Assembly: GCF_004342225.1 (NCBI RefSeq) | Contig: NZ_SMAR01000039.1 | Span: 1 to 33,236, forward strand | DNA: 33,236 nucleotides | Reading direction: 5' to 3' | Source of the DNA: Martelella mediterranea | GTDB lineage: Bacteria; Pseudomonadota; Alphaproteobacteria; Rhizobiales; Rhizobiaceae | Shown: positions 18,094 to 25,573 of the stretch, one piece after another | Layout of the letters: every line of letters begins with the position of its first letter | Numbering within the stretch: the stretch's first letter is position 1 | The notes under the pieces: generated by a model | The model's database searches: none | What the model saw: only the letters and a program-made list of their open reading frames with translations | What the model was told of the DNA's origin: nothing | Translations under genes and position numbers: made by a program

Positions 18094-19955
18094 GCGGCTT
18101 CTCCTCCAATGCTCTCAATCAATCGCCGCTTTGGTGGCGCGTCCGTCGTGATGTCATGCATGGAGGCGGCCATCAGCTCACGCGTGTAGGGATCCCTGGG
18201 CCGCGCATAGATGTTTTCTGCGGTATCAAGCTCGACGATCTGGCCCTTGTTCATCACGGCGATCCGGTCGCAGACATGGCGAACAACGGAAAGATCGTGG
18301 GAGATGAACAGATATGTCAGGCCCATATCCTCCTGAAGGTGCCGCATAAGATTGAGAATTTGCGCCTGGATAGAGACATCAAGAGCGGAAACCGGCTCAT
18401 CGAAAATGATGATGTCGGGATGAAGTGCCAGCGCACGGGCAATGCCGATGCGCTGCCGCTGCCCACCGGAAAACTCCGAGGGATAGCGGTTATAGTGTTC
18501 CGGATTCAGGCCAACGCGTTCCATCAGCTCCTGCACCTTGCGCTTTCGTTCAGCACCGGCACAGATTTTGTGAATGCGGAAGGGGTCGCCAATAATCGAA
18601 CTGACACGGCGGCGCGGGTTCAGCGAGCCGAAAGGATCCTGAAATACGAGCTGAATGCGCTTGCGCATGGCGCGCCAGTCCGAATGGGTGAGGGTATCAA
18701 GCATCTGCCCTTCCACCACAACATCACCGGAACTTGCCGGAACGAGGCCTGCCAGAACACGGGCCAGTGTCGACTTGCCGCAACCCGACTCGCCAACGAG
18801 GCCAAGCGTTTCCCCCTTGTAGAGCGTCAGATCGATGCCTTTGAGGACATGAAGCGCCTTGGGCGCACCTTTCATTCCGCCGCCGGTTTCATAGCTGAGG
18901 TGAACATTGACCGCTTCAATCATCCTTTGGCGGTGCGTTTGCCCTTCGGAAGCACCGGTCGAAGAATATTCAGCCGGCGCAGCGCCCTCAGGCGCAAGGT
19001 CTTCTGTTTCCTGCCAGCACAGCGCCGCGGTTCCGTCATCGAAAACTCTGAGTGGCGGTGTCTTGGCGCAGACATCCATCGCTTTTGTGCAGCGCGGGCG
19101 AAAGACGCAGCCTTTTGGCGGCGCAAGCAGGCTTGGTGGCCGGCCGGAAATCGGCTCAATCATCGTGCCGGGTGTGTACTTGGCCGGAGAAGAGTTCAGA
19201 AGGCCAGTGGTGTAGGGGTGAACCGGCGCGGAGAAAAGCGTTTTTGCCGGTCCAAGTTCCATCCGGTTTCCGGCATACATCACCATCACCTTTTCGGCGA
19301 TGGATGACAGCAGCGAAAGGTCATGAGTGATCATGATGACGGTGGTGCCGCGTTCGCGGCGCATCTCGTCAAGGAGTTCGATAATCTGCGCCTGAACGGT
19401 TACGTCCAGCGCCGTTGTCGGCTCATCTGCAATGATCAATGGCGGGTTCAGGATCAGCGCCATCGCGATCATGACGCGCTGGCGCATGCCGCCGGAGAAC
19501 TGATGCGGATAATCATCAAACCGGTGTTCCGCATCGCGGATTCCCACGCGCTCCAGCATTTCGACAACGCGAGCGCGGGCCTGTTTGTCACTGACCTTTT
19601 CATGCGTGTGGATCATCTCGGCAATTTGCGTGCCGATGGTATAATAGGGATGCAGGCTGGAAAGCGGATCCTGAAAGATCATGCCGATCCGCGCACCGCG
19701 AAGTGCGCGTAGGCGTCGTCTGTCCAGCTTCAGCAGGTCTTCGTCTTCGAAGGTCACCGTACCGGTGATTTCGGCATTGGGCAGAAAGCCCATAATGGCC
19801 TGCGTCAAAACGCTCTTTCCCGAGCCGGATTCACCGGCAATGCCAAACAGCGAACCTTTTTCGACGCTGAAAGACACTTTGTTGGCGGCATGAACAATAC
19901 CGTCTTCGGTCGGAATTTCGACGGTCAGGTCGCGCACGTCGAGAATGGATGTCAA
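18090..19955 (-). CDS. Fused double ATPase of a peptide-type ABC transporter (DppD-DppF fusion)
   Basis: Energy-coupling subunit with two complete ABC domains in 621 residues, replacing the separate DppD and DppF. Domain 1 (about 1-260) has Walker A GESGSGKS, signature FSGGMRQRV and Walker [13 protein letters not shown], followed by the oligopeptide-transporter C-terminal Cys-containing region (RCTKAMDVC) that may bind an iron-sulfur cluster in some homologues. Domain 2 (about 345-600) has [17 protein letters not shown] and [12 protein letters not shown]. All catalytic motifs look intact in both. The likely start is TTG (19953-19955), with GGAGAAAG about 8 nt upstream and no suitable ATG nearby. 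A hairpin-rich 107-bp gap separates it from the binding-protein gene. Confidence 0.95.
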   Translation of the reverse strand: MTSILDVRDLTVEIPTEDGIVHAANKVSFSVEKGSLFGIAGESGSGKSVLTQAIMGFLPNAEITGTVTFEDEDLLKLDRRRLRALRGARIGMIFQDPLSSLHPYYTIGTQIAEMIHTHEKVSDKQARARVVEMLERVGIRDAEHRFDDYPHQFSGGMRQRVMIAMALILNPPLIIADEPTTALDVTVQAQIIELLDEMRRERGTTVIMITHDLSLLSSIAEKVMVMYAGNRMELGPAKTLFSAPVHPYTTGLLNSSPAKYTPGTMIEPISGRPPSLLAPPKGCVFRPRCTKAMDVCAKTPPLRVFDDGTAALCWQETEDLAPEGAAPAEYSSTGASEGQTHRQRMIEAVNVHLSYETGGGMKGAPKALHVLKGIDLTLYKGETLGLVGESGCGKSTLARVLAGLVPASSGDVVVEGQMLDTLTHSDWRAMRKRIQLVFQDPFGSLNPRRRVSSIIGDPFRIHKICAGAERKRKVQELMERVGLNPEHYNRYPSEFSGGQRQRIGIARALALHPDIIIFDEPVSALDVSIQAQILNLMRHLQEDMGLTYLFISHDLSVVRHVCDRIAVMNKGQIVELDTAENIYARPRDPYTRELMAASMHDITTDAPPKRRLIESIGGEAA

Positions 19956-19982
19956 AGAACTTTCTCCATAACGGAACTGGAA

Positions 19983-20050
19983 TCAGACGGAAATTGCGCC
20001 GTCTGATGATGCCATTTGAGGCCCGGCGGAGGGGGCGCCGGGCCGTCTGA
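19983..20050 (-). other. Hairpin cluster between binding-protein and ATPase genes
   Basis: TCAGACGG/CCGTCTGA (19983-19990 with 19999-20006) and the GC-rich stem GGCCCGGCG/CGCCGGGCC (20020-20028 with 20036-20044) lie in the 107-bp intercistronic gap. CCGTCTGA occurs a second time at 20043-20050, so alternative pairings are possible. Such structures usually protect the upstream binding-protein mRNA or attenuate read-through, giving more binding protein than membrane subunits. No T run marks a full terminator. Confidence 0.7.
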
Positions 20051-20062
20051 CCGATTGGCGGC

Positions 20063-21805
20063 TTAGCGGCTCAGCCAGACATTGGTCCAGTCGCCCTGGG
20101 CACCCAGTGCGTAGGGTTCAAAGTTTTCAACGGCGGGGCCGTGATAGAGAATCACATTCTCTGTCGTGTAAGGCACAACGGGCGAATCCTTCATCACCAT
20201 CTCGTCAACCTGGCCCCAAAGTTTTGCCGCCTGTTCCGGTGTGGTTGCGTTGATCGCTTCTTTCGCAATCTTGTTTGCCTCCGGGTTGTTGTAGTCGACA
20301 TAGTTATAGGTCTGGTGGGTGCCGTTATAGGTAAACTGCGGCTGGAAAACCGAGCGCGCAGCGCCACCGACCCAGTCAGGAGACCATCCCACCGGCGCGA
20401 TATCCCAGAGGCCAGCCTTGGTGTTTTCCTGATTGGTCATGAACTTCGAATAGTAGTCCGAAGGCGCGACAGGTGTCAGCTCCAGATTGATGCCGGCCTT
20501 TTTCAGACTGGCCTGAATGGTCTGGGCGATAGCCGGTTCGGCATTCTGGTTACGGAAGGGCATTTTAAGCGTAATTCCGTCAGGATATCCGGCCTCAGCA
20601 AGAAGCTCTTTCGCTTTTTCCGGATCGCCGGAAGCGTTGTCTGTCGGGTACAGATCAAACTCATGGAAGCCGAGAACGCCGGGGCCGAAAATGCCGTTCT
20701 GCGGTGCAGCGACCATGGGGCCGCCCATCTGCTGAACAATGGCTGCCTTGTCGATGGCATACTGAACTGCCTGACGAATTTTCAGATCCCGCAGCGCCCC
20801 GTCATTGTTATCTGTCAGCGTGTTGAACCAGAGGAAGGATGTGCGGCCAACGGACATTGTGACCAGCTTGTCATCACCGGTCGCCGTCAGCATCTGCAGG
20901 ATCGCCGGCGGGATCAGGATATCATAGGTCATATCGGCGTCACCGGCCTGAAGCTGTTGAATGGCGGCATCCGGCTGAATACCGAAGGTGATGTTGATGT
21001 TATCAACGTAGCCGCTGCGTAGCGGATCGGAGTCACTGTTCCAGGCGGGATTGCGCGTCAGCTTGATCGTGCTGTCCGGGATATAAGTTTCAGGCGTATA
21101 GGGGCCCGAAGCGATGAAGTTTTCGCGATAATCCGGGCCGTCCGGCATATAGTCGAGCACTTCGACAGGGGCCGGGGCTGAGGTTGGAAGCGACAGCATG
21201 TAGACAAAGTCACCGGCCTTTTCCGTCAGGTTGATGACGATGGTCTTGTCATCCGGCGTTTCGATACCGGAGATGTCGTTGTTCTGGATATATTCCTTCA
21301 TCGCAGCAGCGGTTGGCTCAACTTGTGCAAAACCGTCGCAGAAGCTGCGCATGCCTTCGATGAGGTCGACATAATAGGTCAGGGCAGCTGAACCGAGGAA
21401 CGGGTTGCACATGCGTTTCATGCCGCGCTCAAAATCGGCGGAAACGATCGGACGTGCGCCGTCCGGCGCGTTCCATGCAACCCCATCGCGCAGGGTGAAG
21501 GTGTAGGTCAGGCCATCATTGGTCGGCTGGGGGACTTCGGTCGCCAGATCGCCTTTCGGCTGAAGCCGTGCATCATCATCCATCGACGCTTCATAACTGA
21601 TCAGCTGGCGGCTGATAGCGCGCAGGAAGTTGTTCGACGTAACAAGCGCGGCGGAGGTCGGATCGAAATGGTCGATATCAGCGGTTCCGACGATTTTCAG
21701 CGTTCCGCCCATTTGCGGTGTTGCCGCCAGTGCCGCTGTGGCGGTGGAAGCGGCAAGCAGTGAAGCGGCAAGTCTGAGTAGGTTCTTTCCGTTGAGTGCA
21801 GTCAT
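20063..21805 (-). CDS. Peptide-type ABC transporter substrate-binding protein (SBP_bac_5)
   Basis: Periplasmic solute-binding protein of the family-5 extracellular binding proteins (PF00496), about 580 residues. It has a Sec signal peptide of about 28 residues ending in TAALA, then the usual N-terminal lobe start GGTLKIVGTADIDHFDP. Family signatures include LTYTFTLRDGVAWNAPDG, a TEKAGDFVY segment and DLKIRQAVQYAIDKAAIVQQM. The start is placed at 21805 because AAAGGGAA lies upstream and the hydrophobic leader follows at once; an upstream in-frame start at 21880 would add an unlikely 25 residues. It is the first gene of the operon. Peptide, glycopeptide or arabinoside ligands cannot be told apart from sequence; the operon partner aminopeptidase P and the shared operator favour proline/hydroxyproline-rich peptides. 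Confidence 0.95.
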   Translation of the reverse strand: MTALNGKNLLRLAASLLAASTATAALAATPQMGGTLKIVGTADIDHFDPTSAALVTSNNFLRAISRQLISYEASMDDDARLQPKGDLATEVPQPTNDGLTYTFTLRDGVAWNAPDGARPIVSADFERGMKRMCNPFLGSAALTYYVDLIEGMRSFCDGFAQVEPTAAAMKEYIQNNDISGIETPDDKTIVINLTEKAGDFVYMLSLPTSAPAPVEVLDYMPDGPDYRENFIASGPYTPETYIPDSTIKLTRNPAWNSDSDPLRSGYVDNINITFGIQPDAAIQQLQAGDADMTYDILIPPAILQMLTATGDDKLVTMSVGRTSFLWFNTLTDNNDGALRDLKIRQAVQYAIDKAAIVQQMGGPMVAAPQNGIFGPGVLGFHEFDLYPTDNASGDPEKAKELLAEAGYPDGITLKMPFRNQNAEPAIAQTIQASLKKAGINLELTPVAPSDYYSKFMTNQENTKAGLWDIAPVGWSPDWVGGAARSVFQPQFTYNGTHQTYNYVDYNNPEANKIAKEAINATTPEQAAKLWGQVDEMVMKDSPVVPYTTENVILYHGPAVENFEPYALGAQGDWTNVWLSR

Positions 21806-21896
21806 GGAACTGTTCCCTTTCGTTATCGCGACATGTTTGATGCCGGTCAGTTTCCAGGGACAATTTTTGCGATTGTTCAATCTATGTCAACGATTA

Positions 21897-21906
21897 TGTC
21901 GACAAA
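21897..21906. promoter_or_regulatory. Putative operator TGTCGACAAA, copy 3 (upstream of peptide ABC operon)
   Basis: TGTCGACAAA with the palindrome TGTCGACA (21897-21904) lies about 92 bp before the binding-protein start. Related half-sites flank it on both sides (ATGTCAAC at 21884-21891, GACGACAAA at 21909-21917). On the gene strand TTGACA at 21884-21889 could be the -35 box, which would place the operator just upstream of the promoter. Confidence 0.6.
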
Positions 21907-22010
21907 CTGACGACAAAGTTTGATGCGGGCAGAGATAACGCCCCGAAAAGGTGGTGTTTCCGGGCAATGCTCTGCTGTAAAAAAAAGAGGGTCTGGCTTA
22001 TTGTCCGCCC

Positions 22011-22035
22011 AAAAAAACCGGAGCTAAAGCTCGGT
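22011..22035 (-). terminator. Terminator overlapping the end of the glycosyltransferase-like gene
   Basis: On the minus strand ACCGAGC (22035-22029) pairs with GCTC-CGGT (22024-22017) with one bulged C, and a run of T residues follows at 22017-22011. The gene's stop codon TAG (22026-22024) lies in the loop and the start of the right arm. Confidence 0.8.
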
Positions 22036-22887
22036 CTTTTCGTCGTCCGCGTTTCTTTCAAGCCGGTTATGCTCAAATATTCCGGGGTAGAGCAGTCCGA
22101 TCCGGAAGCGACTGCCGCGCCACCAATGACGGTTGGCCGGGCAGCAGATCGGGTGTTCGAGGTCAGGCATCCCGTTTACCCGTTTTTTGCCGGGGTTGGC
22201 GCGGGCAAATGGCAGAAGCTCGCCAAGGAAAAATGTTCTTGTTGTGAGAAACGGGCGATTGCACCAGTTCACACAATCTGAATGCGTGAGGTAAATTCCG
22301 CGTTCAAGCTTGTCTATGAATTCGTTCCCGTTTATCGCAACATCGTTCAGAGTCAGTGCTTCATGAACCCGGGCGCGCGCAGGGCCGGGCCGCAACCGCC
22401 CCATCAACGTTGGTTTCAACGGCGTTTTCGGATGCCAGTAACGTAGAAAACGGTCGGAGAGCTTCGGGTCACGCTGATGTAGCTGGAAGGCCTTTATATC
22501 GTGCTCTGGCTTTGTCATGGCGTGGATTGCGCCATTCAGCAGGTAGCGGGCGTCGTCACGTGACACCAGCATATTGTCGCCCTCGACGATCAGGACAAGC
22601 TCTGTCTCAGCGGCATCTGCGCAACGGGCAAGCCCTTCCTGTATGCCGAGATTTTTGTCTGTAGGCACCGGCTTGAAGCCAAAAGCCTGGGCGATCCTGA
22701 TTTCTTCGGGATCGCCTTCCTGGCAAATAACGTAACGATGGGAGAAAATGTCTTTAACGCGCGAAAGCGATTTAAGCGTGTTCTTCAGCGTCTTCGGAGA
22801 CTTCCACGTCAGCACCGAGAGTGAAACCGGCGGCAACATGCCTGCGGTTTTACTGTTTTCAGAAGCAGCGGAAGGGGCCTGTGGCAT
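22024..22887 (-). CDS. GT-A-fold glycosyltransferase-like protein (family 2-type)
   Basis: A 287-residue soluble protein whose N-terminal half looks like a GT-A nucleotide-sugar transferase: beta-strand VSLSVLTWKSP (21-31), helix, VICQEGDPEE, the NLGIQEGLARC motif (79-89), and the metal-binding-type acidic motif EGDN (102-105, in place of DxD). The C-terminal half is rich in Trp, Arg, His and Cys and not recognised. The donor and acceptor are unknown; envelope polysaccharide work is a reasonable guess. It starts 24 bp after the greA stop and may be co-transcribed with it. The ribosome-binding site is weak, and an internal ATG at 22839 (M17) is possible. Confidence 0.65.
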   Translation of the reverse strand: MPQAPSAASENSKTAGMLPPVSLSVLTWKSPKTLKNTLKSLSRVKDIFSHRYVICQEGDPEEIRIAQAFGFKPVPTDKNLGIQEGLARCADAAETELVLIVEGDNMLVSRDDARYLLNGAIHAMTKPEHDIKAFQLHQRDPKLSDRFLRYWHPKTPLKPTLMGRLRPGPARARVHEALTLNDVAINGNEFIDKLERGIYLTHSDCVNWCNRPFLTTRTFFLGELLPFARANPGKKRVNGMPDLEHPICCPANRHWWRGSRFRIGLLYPGIFEHNRLERNADDEKTEL

Positions 22888-22911
22888 AAGCTGATCAGCC
22901 GTTCAGTATCG

Positions 22912-23388
22912 TTACTTCCAGATGACTTCGAGAATTTCGTAAGCGCGGGATCCACCGGGGGCGTTGACTTCGATGGAATCACCGACTTCCTTGCCGATAA
23001 GCGCGCGGGAAATCGGAGACGAAACAGAGATGCGCCCGGATTTCACATCGGCTTCCTGATCGCCGACGATCTGATAAGTCTTCTCTTCTTCCGTGTCCTC
23101 GTCCACGAGCTTCACGGTCGCCCCAAAACGCACTTTTTCGCCAGACATTTTGGCCGGGTCTACGACTTCGGCACGGGTGGTGATGTCTTCCAGCTCGCTG
23201 ATGCGGCCTTCGTTGTAGCTCTGGGCTTCCTTGGCTGCATGGTATTCAGCGTTCTCGGAGAGGTCGCCATGAGCGCGGGCTTCGGCAATAGCCTGAATGA
23301 TCCGCGGGCGCTCATCCTGCTGACGCCAGCGCAATTCCTCCCGGAGCTGGTCTGCACCAGACTTCGTCATCGGTACTTTTTCGACCAT
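22912..23388 (-). CDS. greA: Transcription elongation factor GreA
   Basis: Rescues backtracked RNA polymerase by stimulating transcript cleavage through the secondary channel. The 158 residues match the family exactly. Residues 1-75 form the coiled-coil finger, with the acidic tip in [14 protein letters not shown] that coordinates the catalytic metal. The C-terminal domain follows, with [17 protein letters not shown] and [21 protein letters not shown] at 23388 is the start, with AGGAA 7 nt upstream; an open frame extends to 23574 but has no GreA character. The upstream permease gene ends in its own terminator, so greA probably has a separate promoter in 23389-23530. Confidence 0.97.
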   Translation of the reverse strand: MVEKVPMTKSGADQLREELRWRQQDERPRIIQAIAEARAHGDLSENAEYHAAKEAQSYNEGRISELEDITTRAEVVDPAKMSGEKVRFGATVKLVDEDTEEEKTYQIVGDQEADVKSGRISVSSPISRALIGKEVGDSIEVNAPGGSRAYEILEVIWK

Positions 23389-23531
23389 ATTATTATTCCT
23401 TTGGTCTTTTTGACGGCGGCAAAATATCCTTGGCAAAGCCTGTTCAGGTTTGCCGCGCATCATTGTTTTCGTGTTGTCCTTTGCCCAAAACCGCCTTCTA
23501 GGTAGGAACCCTCTGGCAGTTTTGCCACACA

Positions 23532-23566
23532 AAAAGAAACAGGTTCCGAAGGTTTTCTTCGGAACC
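23532..23566 (-). terminator. Rho-independent terminator of the permease gene
   Basis: A perfect 10-bp stem GGTTCCGAAG/CTTCGGAACC (23542-23551 with 23557-23566) has a 5-nt loop and is followed on the minus strand by TGTTTCTTTTTG (23541-23530). It separates the permease gene from greA. Confidence 0.9.
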
Positions 23567-23652
23567 AGTTCCATAGCATTCCGCTCTTATAACAGAGTTG
23601 GCGGCTGAATTGCCAGATAAATCGTTGCCAGACGCAGAGATGACATGGCGGA

Positions 23653-24768
23653 TTATCCGTGATGATGGTGCTGGGATTTGTTGTGAATGCCGGTCCAGAC
23701 CATCCAGCCAGCCGGTAAAGCGAAGATAAGGTTTAGCCAGAATGTGTAGTCGACTGCAAAGGAGGTGAGCTCACGCTGAATATCCGGTGCTTCGCTCGGC
23801 ACAAGGCCGAGAGTTGTGAAAATGACGTCCATGACAATGCCGGCAATCACCATCGTCGCAAATAAAACTGCACCGATATAGGCCGCCATTTTCCAACCGA
23901 AGTAGCGGCGATAGGCATCCAGCAGCGGCAGGATGATCAGGTCAGCATAGATAAATGAAAGGACGCCGCCAAACGAAGCGCCGCTGGCAAAAAGTACCGC
24001 TGCCAGAGGGACGTTGCCGATGGAGCAGACAAACGTCACGATGGCGATCAGCGGGCCGATAATGGCGTTGAGCGGAAGCTTGATCCATTCAGATGTATTG
24101 GAGAAGAAAATGGCTTGCCAGAAACTGTCCGGAATGAAAACAGATAAAAAGCCGCCAATCAGGAAGCCGATCATCAGGTCTTTCCATAGCATCGACCATT
24201 CCATCAGAAAATTCTGGGAAATGCGGACCGGTGCTTCCGGATCTTTGAGGCGCTGGCGCCATGTGTCACCGGAAAGCGGTTCGGCAGAATGCTGGTGCCC
24301 ACCTTCGGTTTCTTCATGTTGCCGGGCTTTCTCCGCAAGCTTCTGCGGATAGGTCAGTTTCACGACAACGCTCATGATTGCGATCAACAAGATACCGCCG
24401 ATCCATTCAGCGGCCATAAACTGCCATCCGAGCAGGAGAAACAGGATGATCCCGAGTTCAATCACCAGATTGGTCGAGGCAAACAGGAAGGCCAGTGCAT
24501 TCGTGAGTGCTGCGCCCTTCTTATAAAGGGTACGCATAATGGCGGCTGATGCATAAGAACAGGATGAGCTTGCCGCACCGGCTGCCGTGGCAAAAGCTAG
24601 TTCTTTGGCGGTGCCTTTGCCAAGGCGTTCAGAGACGCTTTTCGTTGAAACGATGGCTTGCAGGATTGAGGAAATTGAAAAGCCCAAAACCAGCGTCCAT
24701 CCGGTTTTCCAGGCCATTCCCAGCGCAACCAGCAGTGCCAGCCCGATGTCTGAAAGAAAGCTTTGCAT
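23653..24768 (-). CDS. Permease of the PF03773 / ArsP-like family
   Basis: Polytopic inner-membrane protein of 371 residues with about eight to ten hydrophobic segments in two homologous halves. Each half carries the family's Ser/Cys motif: SSSCSYASAAI (C70) and CSIGNVPLAA (C248). Some members (ArsP) export trivalent organoarsenicals; most are uncharacterised. Two metal-binding-looking stretches stand out: the cytoplasmic linker HEETEGGHQH (151-160) and a C-terminal HHHH. These hint at a metal ion substrate or regulation, by inference only. The ATG at 24768 is preferred because AAAGGGGA lies just upstream; an in-frame start at 24789 is less likely. No arsR- or merR-type regulator is adjacent. 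Confidence 0.85.
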   Translation of the reverse strand: MQSFLSDIGLALLVALGMAWKTGWTLVLGFSISSILQAIVSTKSVSERLGKGTAKELAFATAAGAASSSCSYASAAIMRTLYKKGAALTNALAFLFASTNLVIELGIILFLLLGWQFMAAEWIGGILLIAIMSVVVKLTYPQKLAEKARQHEETEGGHQHSAEPLSGDTWRQRLKDPEAPVRISQNFLMEWSMLWKDLMIGFLIGGFLSVFIPDSFWQAIFFSNTSEWIKLPLNAIIGPLIAIVTFVCSIGNVPLAAVLFASGASFGGVLSFIYADLIILPLLDAYRRYFGWKMAAYIGAVLFATMVIAGIVMDVIFTTLGLVPSEAPDIQRELTSFAVDYTFWLNLIFALPAGWMVWTGIHNKSQHHHHG

Positions 24769-24962
24769 TGGAAATCCCCTTTCTGACACTAATGCGCTAA
24801 ACAGACGAAGGGTTCCGAAGGGGCGATTGAATCTTGAAAAGGGAACGGATTAAAAGACTTTGAGCCTTACACAGAAAAGGCCGGTCTTTTTACAAAAAGC
24901 GTTTGTGCCAATGAAGCATAAGAGTGCACACCCTTGAAAAGCCTGCCAGTTTATAGCCAAGC

Positions 24963-24988
24963 AAAAAGGCCCGCTCAAAGCGGACCTT
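24963..24988 (-). terminator. Terminator at the end of the truncated hydrolase
   Basis: A 9-bp stem (24980-24988 with 24966-24974, one G-U pair in RNA) with loop TCAAA is followed on the minus strand by five T residues (24967-24963). The stop codon of the truncated hydrolase frame (24977-24975) lies inside the loop. Confidence 0.85.
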
Positions 24989-25232
24989 CTCGCGTTCGAT
25001 ACTCGCCCGCCGACGTGCGGTCCTGTGGTCCGTCCCCATGGACAAAGACAACGGCCGTCCGGGGTGGTTCGTCGGGAAGCCAGAGTGTTCCCGAGATGGC
25101 TTCGCCCGAGGATACGAAGTCGAAAGGTTCGCTGGCGCGCCGGTCGAGGTCAAGATCGGCCAAACGCCAGAAAACCAGACCTGTGGCGATTGCCATAACA
25201 AGAGTGATTGCCAGAACCGTGCGTAGTTTCAA
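24975..25232 (-). pseudogene. 3'-truncated alpha/beta hydrolase remnant
   Basis: Only the first 85 or so residues of a hydrolase are left. They show an N-terminal membrane anchor (LRTVLAITLVMAIATGLVFW), a short linker, then SGTLWLPDEPPRTAVVFVHGDGPQDRTSAGEY, which is the first strand and HGxGPQDR oxyanion loop of a serine alpha/beta hydrolase. The nucleophile, acid and base that should follow over another 200 residues are absent; the frame ends within a terminator hairpin, and no other frame downstream continues the fold. A TTG at 25232 with GGGAGA upstream is a plausible start; the frame is open to 25313. It is most simply a gene that lost its middle and 3' part by deletion. Confidence 0.7.
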
Positions 25233-25573
25233 TGGAATCCATCTCCCGGTCTCGCCATTTGATAAGGCATATTTATCGAGGCGGTGCATTGAATACAAAT
25301 CCGGTTCGGCCATCTTTTCAGATCGCGGACGTTTCCGGCGCTGCAGTCTCGCGACCGGGAAGATTGGGAAATCCAGACGGTGCGGGCAGGGTGGTCACAA
25401 CAGCTCCGACTGTGCAGTCTCGTTTCCCGGTGCGCGGTCGATGATTGCGCGGCGGAAAGGGTCCGTATGGAGGCGCGCGCAGAAATCAGCATGACTTTAG
25501 GCTCGGAAATCGCCCACCCTTGCGAAATGGTTTTGTTCTAAATAATAATAAACTAATTCATTGGGAGGAAGGA
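25233..25573. other. Intergenic stretch at the left edge of the high-GC sugar island
   Basis: About 340 bp with no credible gene. It holds a 9-bp direct repeat GCAGTCTCG (25343-25351 and 25414-25422) and an AT-rich end from 25530 that carries one candidate operator. Base composition changes toward higher GC to the right of it. The exact junction of the two sequence types is not visible; no integrase or tRNA is seen. Confidence 0.45.
25535..25547 (+). promoter_or_regulatory. Candidate GntR operator, copy A (upstream of mannitol-dehydrogenase-family gene)
   Basis: GTTCTAAATAATA matches the copies upstream of the ABC transporter operon at 11 of 13 positions against GTACTAAATTATA. It lies 26 bp before the start codon, close enough to block a promoter or transcript start. 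Confidence 0.5.

Noticed and set aside
18156-19307. Open frame of 383 codons on the plus strand over the fused ATPase
   Set aside because: The opposite strand carries two complete ABC domains; this frame is a shadow.
20141-21022. Open frame of 293 codons on the plus strand over the binding-protein gene
   Set aside because: Antisense to a clear SBP_bac_5 gene; no signal peptide, domain or start context.
23389-23574. N-terminal extension of GreA
   Set aside because: GreA has a fixed length near 158 residues; the extension is basic and Cys-rich and reaches into the terminator of the neighbouring gene.
24890-25201. Open frame of 103 codons on the minus strand overlapping the truncated hydrolase
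   Set aside because: It does not continue the hydrolase fold and its residues look random; it only bridges the terminator.
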